The notes: a model not told the origin generated them from the sequence alone. Counted from the first letter of the stretch, positions 28,142 through 37,332 are shown. The stretch is DNA of 64,000 bases from Granulicella sp. WH15 (GCF_009914315.1 NZ_CP042596.1:2852001-2916000), one strand, 5' to 3'. Made by a program: numbers and translations.

Positions 28142-28744
28142 ATGGACATCGAATCTGGCGGCGAGACTTCGCATTATCTCCAGTCGACACTGCGCGAGCG
28201 GATTGTCGAGCATGTGTTCGTAGGCGACGCCTTGCGGTGGTTGTGGGTGCATGGTGTCACAAATGTTGAGGTGCTTCGTTCCGAGTTCGACGCCGGAGGA
28301 TACGACCTGGTAATGAGCCACGGCAGGATCGTCAGGCACATTCAATTTAAAACCTCAATGGTGGGTGGCAAGGCGGCCAGTATTACGGCCAGCCTAAAGC
28401 TTATGGACAAGCCGAGCGGCTGCATAATCTGGATCATTGTCACTCCAAAATTGGAACTTATTTCCTACCGCTGGTTGGGGGGAGCTCCGGGCCAACCGCT
28501 GCCAGACATCCGGAATATGAGAGTGGCCAAACATACCAAGGCAAATGCCAAAGGCACAAAAGCCGAACGGCCAGACCAACGCATCATCGCACGTAGCCGG
28601 TTCGATCCACTTACCTCGCTCGAAGAAGTGTTGGAGCGACTATTCGGACCGCTGACAGGAGCCAATTTACTTGGACCGGGACCGGCCCTCTTTCCGGTCG
28701 ATGGTCGCCACGCTGGCGTAGTGCGTTCTGTTCTGCCATCTTAG
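28142..28744 (+). CDS. Unrecognised protein with PD-(D/E)xK-like core
   Basis: A 200-aa protein with no family that I can name. Near the middle it shows Ala-Gly-Gly-Tyr-Asp-Leu-Val (Asp55) followed by Ile-Gln-Phe-Lys-Thr-Ser (Gln68, Lys70), the spacing of an Asp...(Gln/Glu)-x-Lys nuclease core. An N-terminal helix and a C-terminal helical region surround it. GGGAGC precedes the ATG at 28142; the frame extends 33 nt upstream without a better start. It sits between the antirestriction gene and the mobilisation genes. It may be a small nuclease of the island's defence or maintenance set. The call rests on the core motif alone. Confidence 0.6.
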   Translation: MDIESGGETSHYLQSTLRERIVEHVFVGDALRWLWVHGVTNVEVLRSEFDAGGYDLVMSHGRIVRHIQFKTSMVGGKAASITASLKLMDKPSGCIIWIIVTPKLELISYRWLGGAPGQPLPDIRNMRVAKHTKANAKGTKAERPDQRIIARSRFDPLTSLEEVLERLFGPLTGANLLGPGPALFPVDGRHAGVVRSVLPS

Positions 28745-29012
28745 AAGACGCTGTGATGTCCCACGGATTAAACTTGCGCTGCTTCGCAGCGGGTATAAGC
28801 TGACACGTCATCCCCAAATGTGAACTGTGGAGCTACCCAAAATTCACGATTGATAACATGTTTGCTTTCAATAGCTTGTGATTTTGCGTTTCCGACTGTA
28901 AACGCCGTTGAAATGGATAACATTCGTATAAGCGGCGGCGGTTTTCAGGAACCGATAACGCCTTCGAAGCATCCAAGCGTTTCAAGGGACACCTGTTCCA
29001 GTAGGCATATCG

Positions 29013-29438
29013 ATGGCCTCCGATAACGACAAGCCGCGAGAAACTTCTTTGCCGTCGGCGTCTACCGTCTCGGGAAATGAGACTTCCCGCGCAAGATCCA
29101 TTGCAACGCGCCTTACCGACGCCGAGTTCGGTGAGGTTGAGGCAGCAGTCGCGAACGCCGGTAAGAAGGTTGCGGAATGGCTACGCGAGGCTGCGCTCGC
29201 CCACGCCCGAGCCAGCGCTGGCTCAGAGGAGCAAACCGATCCGATCTTGCTGGCGGAGATCATGGGAATGCGTTCGCTCATGCTGAATCTGTTCGCGAGA
29301 GCGTCGGAAGGCCCATTGACGACCGAAGACTTACGCAAGATGTCAGCCTATTCGGACTCCATTAAGGAGCAGAGAGCGCAAGATTACATGGCGCAGAGGC
29401 GTCGCCGGACCAGTCCCAAAACTACGGACAAGCCGTAA
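29013..29438 (+). CDS. MobC-like relaxosome accessory protein (predicted)
   Basis: A 141-aa basic, helical protein. After a disordered start it has Ala-Thr-Arg-Leu-Thr-Asp-Ala-Glu-Phe-Gly-Glu-Val, a ribbon-helix-helix-like strand and helix, then Val-Ala-Glu-Trp-Leu-Arg-Glu-Ala-Ala-Leu. These are typical of MobC/plasmid mobilisation proteins that bind oriT beside the relaxase. A Lys/Arg-rich tail ends it. Its stop shares one base with the start of the next gene (TAATG), so they are coupled, and the MobF relaxase follows in the same direction. The short intergenic region before it (28745-29012) contains a small CGCTGC-TTC-GCAGCG hairpin and no gene. Confidence 0.68.
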   Translation: MASDNDKPRETSLPSASTVSGNETSRARSIATRLTDAEFGEVEAAVANAGKKVAEWLREAALAHARASAGSEEQTDPILLAEIMGMRSLMLNLFARASEGPLTTEDLRKMSAYSDSIKEQRAQDYMAQRRRRTSPKTTDKP

Positions 29439-30343
29439 TGAAACTCTCCCGTATTCGGTTTGTATTTCCCTGGCGGATCGCGTTGATCCTGGTCCTCCTT
29501 CCGTGCCTGCCATTACTCGGCTTCTGGGCATGGTTGCGGTGGGAAGTCCCGCCACTACAGCGGTATTATCTGATCGCATATTGGCACAGTTCCGAACATG
29601 CAAATCAACCTGCTGCCAGGACTCAAATCCGATGGCTCATGGAGACGGCTCCCGGGCGCAAGAGACAGTGGCTGTTCGCCCCCGATGTCACCGAGAGAAG
29701 GCAGAACGACCTCTCTTTGAACCTCTCGTCTTTTGCCATTGAACAAGGATGGACAGGCATAGAAAGAACCGCCGTTGAAGGCATGGATTCCACCGAGCTC
29801 GAAAAGCTCCTGCGGGAAGATTTTTATGACGGCGTAAGTTTCCGCCGACTTGTCAATGAACCGCTGCTTTATGGTGTCGCGGCCTGGATGATCGTCGCGT
29901 ATTTGGCATTCATGATGAGACAGGACATCGGGTACGAATGGAGACAACTTCGACGAGAGGTTACGGAGTCGCAATGGTCAACGAATTACGGACGAGATTG
30001 GCCCGAGAATCGAGACGGGATTGTCGCTCGAATTCGGTTGCGAATTGCCCACGGGATTAGTGGGCAGAAGATACAGCTTGGATGGACGAAGTTCGGGCCT
30101 GCAATCAGTCACAGATTCGGTCTCAAGAAGTTGCCAAATCCAGAAACGCTTCGTGGGAGTGACCGACCGGCATCGACTCAAGTTCGCCGGGAAGTGCCTA
30201 CTGCACGGCAACTCGCTACTCCACCCCCTTGGCACTCCCCAAAACCACCGTCTCAGCGACGTATTATCTTCCCCGGATCGTCTCCATCGGATGCTACACA
30301 TTTGCACTCAGAACCGTGGGACGAATCGAAGTGGATTGATTGA
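29438..30343 (+). CDS. Membrane protein of the mobilisation module (possible coupling-protein remnant)
   Basis: A 301-aa protein. One N-terminal membrane helix (about 12-33) and a second near 145-160 flank a periplasmic-size domain of about 110 residues; the rest is a cytoplasmic Pro/Ser-rich tail. Position and topology, between a MobC-like gene and a MobF relaxase, match the N-terminal membrane part of a VirD4/TraD coupling protein. No Walker A or B motif is present, so it could not drive DNA transport by itself. It may be a truncated coupling protein or an unrelated accessory. 470 bases without a gene follow, where a lost C-terminus could have been. Confidence 0.6.
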   Translation: MKLSRIRFVFPWRIALILVLLPCLPLLGFWAWLRWEVPPLQRYYLIAYWHSSEHANQPAARTQIRWLMETAPGRKRQWLFAPDVTERRQNDLSLNLSSFAIEQGWTGIERTAVEGMDSTELEKLLREDFYDGVSFRRLVNEPLLYGVAAWMIVAYLAFMMRQDIGYEWRQLRREVTESQWSTNYGRDWPENRDGIVARIRLRIAHGISGQKIQLGWTKFGPAISHRFGLKKLPNPETLRGSDRPASTQVRREVPTARQLATPPPWHSPKPPSQRRIIFPGSSPSDATHLHSEPWDESKWID

Positions 30344-30813
30344 CGGAGCGACCTCTGATGTCTCAGAGTATTCGAGGTCAGATCACCCACCAAATTCGCA
30401 TCTCTTTGCTCAACTTCGAGCAGCATCGATAGCCCTCACGTTAATCTGCCTTCAACTCATCTCAAAGGGCTGCTTGACGAGAGCTATTTGAGAGGCTGAG
30501 TGTCCCGGTCTTGAGCATGGAATACACCAGTTGGAACTCACGAGGAAGGTGTTGTTTGAGACTGTTCTCAAGCAGCGTATCGAGCCTCCATTGAGTCAGC
30601 TACAGCTCTTGCGTAGTTCGAGTAATTGCTACTCAAATCACTGGTCAATTACTCCGCTAATAGCTTTGCTTAAGATAGAAATAACCAATAGCCATAGGTG
30701 TTTTGTCGATTATGAGCCTGAAAATAATTAGGCAATAACGACCCACTTATCCACAAATCTCGGCTACGATGTGAACCAAGACAGTAACTATCTGCTGTCT
30801 CACGTGCCAAGAT
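30344..30813. other. Gene-free AT-rich stretch before the relaxase; possible oriT
   Basis: No believable gene is present. The last 150 bases are AT-rich and hold two small inverted repeats: GCCT/AGGC at about 30718-30735 and GACAG/CTGTC at about 30781-30802. The origin of transfer of a MobF element often lies close to its relaxase gene, so this is the best place to look, but I see no sequence that I can match to a known nic site. Confidence 0.3.
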
Positions 30814-33573
30814 ATGTTGACTATCTCTAAATCGCTGTCTGCTGGACAAGCACGGACGTATCACGCGCGTGAGTTCACCTCTGAACGACAGAACTACTGG
30901 AGCCGCGATCAGCAAGGGCATAGCGAGTGGCAAGGGAGCCTCGCAAAGGAGTGGGGCTTGCGTGGCAACGTAGGGGCTGACGAGTTTGCTCGTTTGAGCG
31001 AAGGACGGCACCCAGCGAACGATGCGCAACTCGTCAAGCACCAGCCCGCCAGAACCTACGAGAATCAGTACGGCAAGCAGATCACCAGTTCAGAACACCG
31101 TGCAGGGTGGGATGCGACGTTCTCTGCGCCCAAGTCTGTTTCGCTAACAGCCCTTGTGGGTGACGATGATCGTGTGCGCGAAGCACATCGCGAGAGCGTT
31201 CGCGTGGCGTTGCAGGAGTTGGAGCGGTATACGCAGGCACGGATCGGTAACGTCCATGCGCCGGAGACAACGGCCAAGTTCGTCGCCGCTACCTTCGAGC
31301 ATGACACCGCTCGTCCAGTGGATGGCTATGCTGCGCCGCAGCTTCATACTCACGCGGTCGTTTTCAATGTGACCGAGCGGGACAATGGGCAGACGCGCGC
31401 ATTGCAAGAGCGCAGCCTTTTCCAGTCGCAACAGTACGCGACCACGGTATACCGATCCGAGCTTGCCTTGAAGCTGCAAGCTCTCGGATATGAGATTGAA
31501 CGCGGCAAGCATGGCCAGCCGGAGATCAAAGGATATTCGCAGGAGTATTTGGAAGCATCGAGTCCGCGTCGTGTGCAGATCAAAGAACACCTACAGGAGA
31601 TTGGAAGAGAGGGCGCGGGCGCAGCACAAGTAGCTGCTCATCGCACACGCGACAGCAAGGAGATCCATTCGCCTGAAGAGGTATTGAAGCAGCACCGCGA
31701 CCTGGCTGCTCGATTCGGACATCAAGCAGATCGTGTCGTCGCAAAGGCACAGGGACAGCACCATGAAGTGCAGCCGGAGAAGACGGCGCAACAGTCAGTG
31801 ACATATTCGCGCAATCACGTCTTTGAACGCTCTGCTGTTCAGGACGAACGCGCAATTCTGCAAGCAGCCATAGATCGCAGTATGGGGCAGGCTTCCTACA
31901 GTCAGGTGCGACAGGAGTTTGAACAGCGGATAGCGCGTGGGGAGTTTCGGGCGATTGAGCGGACGGATGGCCGAGCGGCTCCACTTTATACGACCTCTGA
32001 AATGATCCGCATGGAACGGGAGATCGTCGGGCACATGCAGCGCGGCAATCAGCGCGGCTATGACGATCCGATGTTGGTTTCTCCGCAATTGCGCATCTGG
32101 ACCGAGGATCGTCACCGTGAGCTGAATCGTTCGCAACGACAAGCGGTCGATGAGATATTCCTGAGTCGCGAGAAGATCGTTGGCCTGGATGGTGTCGCCG
32201 GGGCAGGTAAGACGACGACCCTCGCCGTAGTTCGTGAAGGTGCCGAAGCTCAGGGGTACAAGGTCGAAGGATTCGCGCCGACATCTCGCGCGGCACACAA
32301 GTTGGCTGAGGCCGGTATGGAGACCTCAACTCTCCAGCGTCACCTTGCGAAAGGGACGCAGTCCGACACTGGAGAGAAGCGCTTGTATGTGCTCGATGAG
32401 TCTTCGCTTGCCTCCACGCGCCAGATGCACGATTTCATCGAACGTCTCCATCGGAATGATCGTGTGTTGTTGGTAGGAGACAGCCGCCAACATGAGGCCG
32501 TTGAAGCAGGCCGTCCGTTCGCGCAGCTGCAAGAGGCAGGGATGCGGACGGCCACGTTGAATGACATTGTTCGGCAGCGCGATCCAGAGTTGAAGCAGGT
32601 CGTCGAACAGTTGGCACGCGGACAAGTAGGAGCCGCCGTCGAGAGTCTTGATCAGCAGGGCCGAGTACATCAGGTGAAAGGACACGATGAGCGTATTGCC
32701 GCCATCGCGCGGGAGTACGCCAAGTCTCCCGGCGGTACCCTTGTCGTTTCGCCCGACAATCGTTCCCGCAGCGAGATCAATCTGCGGATACATGATGAGT
32801 TGCAATCGCGCGGACTGGTGAACAGGCAGGACCATTCCGTGCGGACGCTTGTTCCGCGCCAGGAGATGACCGGAGCGGATCGAGGTTGGGCACAGCAGTA
32901 TCAGGTAGATGACATCTTGCGGTACTCGCGCACATCGAAGGAGACCAGCATCGAGAAAGGTGAATACTCCCGTGTCTTATCTGTGAACTCTCAAGCGAAC
33001 ACTTTGACGGTGGTGCGAGGGAACGGGGAGCGGACCACATATGACCCACGTCGCCAGGTTGGAGTCTCCGTCTACCGAGAGGACGAGAAGAGGTTCTCCG
33101 TGGGAGATCGAATCCAGTTCACCGCGCCCAGCCAGGAACTGAAGATTGCCAATCGTGACTTAGGAACTGTAGAGAGCATAGGGCGGGACGGAACAATGCG
33201 GTTGCGCTTAGACGATGAGCGCAAAGTCGAATTCAATCCGCAACAGCATCCGCATGTCGATCACGGGTATGCCGTCACCAGTTATTCAAGCCAAGGGCAG
33301 ACGGCGGAGCGTGTGTTGGTCAACGTAGATACGGGGCTTGCCGCAAGAGATCTGCTCAACAGCCGTATGGCCTATGTCTCGATCTCGCGCGGCCAATTCG
33401 ACGCGCAGATTTTTACCGACAGTCTGGAGAAGTTGCCAAAGGCATTAGGGCATGATGTTTCGCACCAAAGCGCCTATAAGCCGGAGCAGAGTATTCCGAA
33501 GATACCGGCAAAGAGTGTGCCGGCTCAGCATCAAGAGCCCGAGATCAGCATGGGGTTTGGATTAGGCCTGTGA
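30814..33573 (+). CDS. MobF relaxase-helicase (TrwC/TraI family)
   Basis: A 919-aa bifunctional conjugative relaxase. The N-terminal TrwC domain has Thr-Tyr-His and Asn-Tyr-Trp tyrosines near residues 15-29, the Gly-Trp-Asp-Ala-Thr-Phe-Ser-Ala-Pro-Lys-Ser-Val hallmark (about 97-108) and the metal-binding His-Thr-His at 178-180. The C-terminal SF1 helicase has Gly-Ala-Gly-Lys-Thr-Thr (463-468), Asp-Glu-Ser-Ser, Gly-Asp-Ser-Arg-Gln, Tyr-Ser-Ser-Gln-Gly-Gln-Thr and Ser-Ile-Ser-Arg-Gly. Both enzymatic halves look intact, so the island should be mobilisable if a type IV secretion system is supplied elsewhere. The gene is somewhat shorter than F-plasmid TraI and lacks its C-terminal extension. Confidence 0.93.
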   Translation: MLTISKSLSAGQARTYHAREFTSERQNYWSRDQQGHSEWQGSLAKEWGLRGNVGADEFARLSEGRHPANDAQLVKHQPARTYENQYGKQITSSEHRAGWDATFSAPKSVSLTALVGDDDRVREAHRESVRVALQELERYTQARIGNVHAPETTAKFVAATFEHDTARPVDGYAAPQLHTHAVVFNVTERDNGQTRALQERSLFQSQQYATTVYRSELALKLQALGYEIERGKHGQPEIKGYSQEYLEASSPRRVQIKEHLQEIGREGAGAAQVAAHRTRDSKEIHSPEEVLKQHRDLAARFGHQADRVVAKAQGQHHEVQPEKTAQQSVTYSRNHVFERSAVQDERAILQAAIDRSMGQASYSQVRQEFEQRIARGEFRAIERTDGRAAPLYTTSEMIRMEREIVGHMQRGNQRGYDDPMLVSPQLRIWTEDRHRELNRSQRQAVDEIFLSREKIVGLDGVAGAGKTTTLAVVREGAEAQGYKVEGFAPTSRAAHKLAEAGMETSTLQRHLAKGTQSDTGEKRLYVLDESSLASTRQMHDFIERLHRNDRVLLVGDSRQHEAVEAGRPFAQLQEAGMRTATLNDIVRQRDPELKQVVEQLARGQVGAAVESLDQQGRVHQVKGHDERIAAIAREYAKSPGGTLVVSPDNRSRSEINLRIHDELQSRGLVNRQDHSVRTLVPRQEMTGADRGWAQQYQVDDILRYSRTSKETSIEKGEYSRVLSVNSQANTLTVVRGNGERTTYDPRRQVGVSVYREDEKRFSVGDRIQFTAPSQELKIANRDLGTVESIGRDGTMRLRLDDERKVEFNPQQHPHVDHGYAVTSYSSQGQTAERVLVNVDTGLAARDLLNSRMAYVSISRGQFDAQIFTDSLEKLPKALGHDVSHQSAYKPEQSIPKIPAKSVPAQHQEPEISMGFGLGL

Positions 33574-33655
33574 AGTGCCAGACGACGGATGAATGCGGTC
33601 GAACGCGGGCCGGGTCAGTAGTGAGCAGTTAGAAAAATCAAAGGGGAAACGGGCC

Positions 33656-33964
33656 ATGGCAGGAAAGAATGTTGTTGAATTCACCAGAGGTAGATTGCAA
33701 TCGTCCACACAGGAATCGGATGGGCTTGTCTTCGAACCAGGCCGTAGAAAGCCACCCCAGCGGGTGACCATCGCGCCCGAGGACAAGATATTGGTGAGCC
33801 GTGAAGAGGCCGCGCAACTTCTATCCATCAGTCAGCGTGGACTTGACTACCTTGTGGCCTCCAAACGCTTGCCGACCAGGAGAATCGGCGGACGTGTCCT
33901 GATCCTCGTCGCAGAACTGCGCAAATATGCCCGTTGCGATCATCCTGAACGGATTGTGAGCTGA
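33656..33964 (+). CDS. Excisionase-like helix-turn-helix protein
   Basis: A 102-aa basic protein with a MerR/excisionase-type HTH in the second half: Val-Ser-Arg-Glu-Glu-Ala-Ala-Gln-Leu-Leu-Ser-Ile-Ser followed by a helix ending in Arg-Leu-Pro-Thr-Arg-Arg-Ile-Gly-Gly-Arg-Val-Leu-Ile. AAGGGG upstream of ATG 33656 supports this start over an earlier in-frame one at 33593. Proteins of this type direct integrase toward excision or act as small regulators. In this island no integrase gene accompanies it, which is unusual. It lies 82 nt after the relaxase gene. Confidence 0.8.
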   Translation: MAGKNVVEFTRGRLQSSTQESDGLVFEPGRRKPPQRVTIAPEDKILVSREEAAQLLSISQRGLDYLVASKRLPTRRIGGRVLILVAELRKYARCDHPERIVS

Positions 33965-34146
33965 CGTATAGCCTCGCCTCCCGGTGCCCTTTCCTTGATC
34001 GGAACCGGTACTGCGACTAATAGTCGCCCATCTGTCCCCGCATTTTCTAGGGCGACGACTCTAGACCGATCTGGTTTGTCGATCAAATCCCGCAATGAAT
34101 GCAAGAGCCCAAAAAGGATGCGTAGCGGAGGTGCGGTCACGCGCAG

Positions 34147-34926
34147 TTACGGCAACTGCACACCGTGAGCCCGGAAGTGCTGGTCGATCATGTCATAGAT
34201 AGCCATTAATTCGATTGCTCCCGTCGACGCCAGCAGTGGAATGACCTCATCCAGCGAACCTTTTGTTGTGCTCGCAGCGATCGATAGGGCAGTTCTGTGC
34301 ATGATTTTCGAGCACACCTTGAACATTGGGCTGAATTCCTCGTTCTGGGAGATCAGTTTAGCGATTTCGCCGGATCGCATGGGCTTCGACTTCGGACTGA
34401 TTCCGAATTCACCCATCAGTTTCCGGTATGCTTCCGTCTCTTCATCGGTCTCCTGAGTCTGCGGACCGCGCTCGATCTCACGTTGCAGTGCGGCCTCCAA
34501 TGCGCGCCGGTCATCGCCTTGAAACTCTTGCATGCCAGCCTGCCACGCCGCAATGAGCTTTGGATGTGTCGCCCTGTGTCTGTTACTGATGGCCTCGTAA
34601 AACTCCTTCGCATCGACGACGAAATCATTCTTGAAGGTTCTGGCATTGTCTGCTGACGCAAGCACGTAGATGGCGATAACTTTCAGCTCAAGTAAATTGC
34701 GACAGCTCCACGCCGCCAGATATGGAGAGCGCTGCTTTTTGCCAATTTGAAGATAGCGGAAGTCGAGCAAGGCCGAGTTGAGAATACCTAACAGAAGATT
34801 GCGGAACCAGACATCCTCCTCGCCAGCGGATGTATCCCGAATACTCAGAGCGAGCTCCTCGACCCTTTCAGCCGACTTCTGGATGGCTTGCTCGATTTCC
34901 TCGTCTGGGGATGTTTCGCCAGTCAT
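34147..34926 (-). CDS. Unrecognised helical protein (DUF5677/HEPN-like impression)
   Basis: A 259-aa soluble, mainly helical protein. Features are Ala-Trp-Ser-Cys-Arg-Asn-Leu-Leu-Glu-Leu in the first half and Val-Cys-Ser-Lys-Ile-Met-His-Arg-Thr-Ala near the end, a layout reminiscent of DUF5677-type proteins, which have a conserved early Arg...Glu and a late His. I cannot confirm the family. A possible ribosome site AGGAGG lies 7 nt before the ATG. It is monocistronic, divergent from the excisionase gene, in the island's right-hand cargo. Abortive-infection proteins often look like this, but no function can be assigned. Confidence 0.7.
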   Translation of the reverse strand: MTGETSPDEEIEQAIQKSAERVEELALSIRDTSAGEEDVWFRNLLLGILNSALLDFRYLQIGKKQRSPYLAAWSCRNLLELKVIAIYVLASADNARTFKNDFVVDAKEFYEAISNRHRATHPKLIAAWQAGMQEFQGDDRRALEAALQREIERGPQTQETDEETEAYRKLMGEFGISPKSKPMRSGEIAKLISQNEEFSPMFKVCSKIMHRTALSIAASTTKGSLDEVIPLLASTGAIELMAIYDMIDQHFRAHGVQLP

Positions 34927-35030
34927 GAATGCCTCCTATCAACCCTCTAGGTTTGTTTCTCGAAGTAAGCATCAACTTATGTGATCACGTTCATAACGCC
35001 CAAAAAGTCTCTAACGTTCGTGAGCCGGCT

Positions 35031-35747
35031 TTAGCCGTTGGCAACGTCTGAGTCGACCTTCCTTCCATGGTTCGCAACAAACCGCAGGAATCTCTCTCCG
35101 AATGGCGACAGCTGGAATGTGCGCCAAGTTCCGAACTTTAGCAAAGAGGTGAGCTTCTGCTCCTCGCTCGCGTTTGGATCTGGACGCAGAAACTTCTCTA
35201 TCACCAGACCCGAGCTCGCCAAACGCGAGAGACTTCCAAGCACATCCGGGCCGTAGTCAAAGCGCTTAGTGAGCGGTGTCCAATTTCTTAAATTCTCGTG
35301 ATCAAGATTTTTTAGGTCGCTGGGGCTTAGGGCTCGAAGAGCTCGAAGCATAAGCTCTTTATCGTCCTTCTGAAACTCCTCTGTGCCACTGTTCGCGAGC
35401 GCGGTGGCGAGTATCCGCAGCTTTTCTTTATCGTGTGTCGTCCAGAGTTGCTCCTGAGCGAGAGCCAATAGCGTCTGGAATTCTTCCGAGCCGTAAAAAG
35501 AATCATCTGGGATAGAACCCCGAACGGCTTCAATCTGCTCTCGGAGTTCCAGGAACAGTTCAATCCATCGATGCTCCATATTCGCTTTTGCCTTGCCGTC
35601 GATCAAACTCTGTATGGCTGACCCGATGCCCGGCATCAACGATAGAGTGCCGGCGACTGTAGCGTATGCCAAGTTTTTCGAAATGTCGAACTCCATGTCT
35701 TCTTTGACTCGCTGGAGACGTACTTCGATCGGATCGTCAATGCTCAT
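35031..35747 (-). CDS. Unrecognised protein with short hydrophobic segment and winged-helix-like end
   Basis: A 238-aa protein, second of a two-gene unit; its start overlaps the upstream gene by 4 nt. A hydrophobic glycine-containing stretch near residues 27-48 (Leu-Met-Pro-Gly-Ile-Gly-Ser) could insert in or touch a membrane. The middle is charged and helical. The C-terminal 70 residues have the pattern of a winged helix (Leu-Ala-Ser-Ser-Gly-Leu-Val, then a strand pair and Leu-Ser-Pro-Phe-Gly-Glu-Arg-Phe-Leu). No family is recognised. Translational coupling to the HEPN-motif protein suggests that the two act together. Confidence 0.7.
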   Translation of the reverse strand: MSIDDPIEVRLQRVKEDMEFDISKNLAYATVAGTLSLMPGIGSAIQSLIDGKAKANMEHRWIELFLELREQIEAVRGSIPDDSFYGSEEFQTLLALAQEQLWTTHDKEKLRILATALANSGTEEFQKDDKELMLRALRALSPSDLKNLDHENLRNWTPLTKRFDYGPDVLGSLSRLASSGLVIEKFLRPDPNASEEQKLTSLLKFGTWRTFQLSPFGERFLRFVANHGRKVDSDVANG

Positions 35748-37060
35748 GGCTCTCCCTCCAAAGAAATGTTTTCAAAACCAACGGTCTTGAATAGTTTTGG
35801 GTTCCGACCATTGAAGCCAAACTGAGCGATGGAGGTTCGATCAACAACCCAATTCACGTCGTTGCGCTGCATGGCTGATTTGTTGAAAGGGTTGTAGGTG
35901 CCTTCGTATCCGATTACCCGAAAACACACTCGAATCGCGACGTCAATCAGGTGCCGGGTACAGCAAACGACATCGTCCATTAACACGTCGCTCGAATAGT
36001 CAAGAAAACCACGATGAATGACTCCGCCACGATACTTGTTGAGCGCTTGATTCCATGTGAGCCCATCGAGGCGAGGCTCGGCACTATAAAACTCTTCGAT
36101 AGCTTCTTGATCTTGAAGGCTAAAGTGTTTTAGGAGGCGTGTGATCGAGAGGCCAAACGAATCTTCGATTGCGTCGGCATGTTCGGCGCGGCTCGCTATG
36201 CGATTTAACAGAGTCGCATCTACGCTTCCCGACTTGCCGACACCTCGTTTCGCCAGCTTCTGGATCGAACGTTTGGCATGGTGCAAGATAGCCCTCACCT
36301 CCGTTGCCTCTTGAACGGAAAGGCTATCCGACAGGTTGGTCCGGGTGAGTTGGAGTGAATTTGCGAGCCCGTCTAGACCTCGCACAATGAATGCGAAGGC
36401 GTGTTCGGGAGTTCGGAGAGACGATTGTGACGTCTCGATTGCATCGATCAGCCTGCGAACGACCTGGAGGCTATCCCCCGCGAGAGCTAATATCGAGGTG
36501 ATAAGAGGCCCAACCCCTGAAGTTCGATAGTCACTGTGGATGACGTCAGAAATCGCCATATGTCCATGTTTGTACGGACTATTGATGAAATTGATGTGGA
36601 ATCGTTGACAAAGACTTCCCTCGCTGGCACGAAGCTCAACGAAGCCAAGGCTGACTTCGGTGCCTGTTGCGAGAGTTAACGCAATAATGGCATCCGTGGG
36701 AAACCAAATCCTCACACCGCCGACGCTTAGGTCTGCTCCCTCCGGGATTTCGCCAGCGATCAGGGAAGTAGCCAACATTGGCTCTTCCCCATCTCTCAGC
36801 TTTTGCTTCGCTTCGTCGTACGTCGGAATATGCTCGATGAAGGCTGATCTACTGGCAAAGGGAAAAGATACCAAGTAGCGGCGAGCTGGGCCAAGCGATT
36901 CAGTTTCCGTGTCTATAGAAGCGCCCCGTATCCCTTGAATGAACCGTGAAACCTGCAGGGGATGAAACTCCTCCTCTAAACCAGGACGGAGATCCATAAC
37001 GAAGTTGAGGACGGGAGCATCCCAAAAAACGGCCCTCTCAGATGTGAACGGAGAAAACAC
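35744..37060 (-). CDS. Unrecognised protein with C-terminal HEPN-like RxxxxH motif
   Basis: A 438-aa protein encoded 41 nt inside attR. The N-terminal half is beta-rich and resembles a sensor-type domain. The C-terminal half is helical and contains Lys-Tyr-Arg-Gly-Gly-Val-Ile-His (Arg344, His349), which fits the R-x4-H signature of HEPN ribonucleases. A conserved-looking Asp-Val-Val-Cys-Cys-Thr-Arg-His helix follows. HEPN proteins with an N-terminal sensor are frequent in abortive infection (for example ApeA-like proteins), but I cannot place this one in a named family. It forms a coupled pair with the next gene (4-nt overlap). One motif does not prove a HEPN fold. Confidence 0.68.
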   Translation of the reverse strand: MFSPFTSERAVFWDAPVLNFVMDLRPGLEEEFHPLQVSRFIQGIRGASIDTETESLGPARRYLVSFPFASRSAFIEHIPTYDEAKQKLRDGEEPMLATSLIAGEIPEGADLSVGGVRIWFPTDAIIALTLATGTEVSLGFVELRASEGSLCQRFHINFINSPYKHGHMAISDVIHSDYRTSGVGPLITSILALAGDSLQVVRRLIDAIETSQSSLRTPEHAFAFIVRGLDGLANSLQLTRTNLSDSLSVQEATEVRAILHHAKRSIQKLAKRGVGKSGSVDATLLNRIASRAEHADAIEDSFGLSITRLLKHFSLQDQEAIEEFYSAEPRLDGLTWNQALNKYRGGVIHRGFLDYSSDVLMDDVVCCTRHLIDVAIRVCFRVIGYEGTYNPFNKSAMQRNDVNWVVDRTSIAQFGFNGRNPKLFKTVGFENISLEGEP

Positions 37061-37100
37061 AGCTTCGAGCGTGACAAAACTGAGACTCGAACCGTTGCCA

Positions 37101-37145
<45 letters not shown>

Positions 37146-37332
37146 GATTCTAAAGGGTTACGGTTTCCCTTCAAAAATACCCTCCACACACAACAGAATC
37201 CTAAGCACAAAGAGCCTTTTGGGCAGGATCATCTGCGCCATCTTGAAGCTCGCTTCCTGCTTCGACTTGGCACCTCGCCTCACACTATACTTCGTCCAAT
37301 ACCTTGGATGAAGCTGTGGCCGGAGGCGCACC

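Noticed and set aside
30531-30731. 66-codon frame before the relaxase
   Set aside because: No ribosome site, no domain, AT-rich surroundings; more likely part of the regulatory or oriT region.
35025-35037. GGCTTTAGCC palindrome in the island as a copy of the host repeat
   Set aside because: It is only 10-12 bp, overlaps the stop codon of the gene, and has none of the flanking repeat sequence, so I treat it as chance or a simple terminator.
10327-37100. Integrase or transposase gene inside the island
   Set aside because: Looked for a tyrosine recombinase (Arg...His-x-x-Arg...Tyr) or serine recombinase in all plausible genes and found none.
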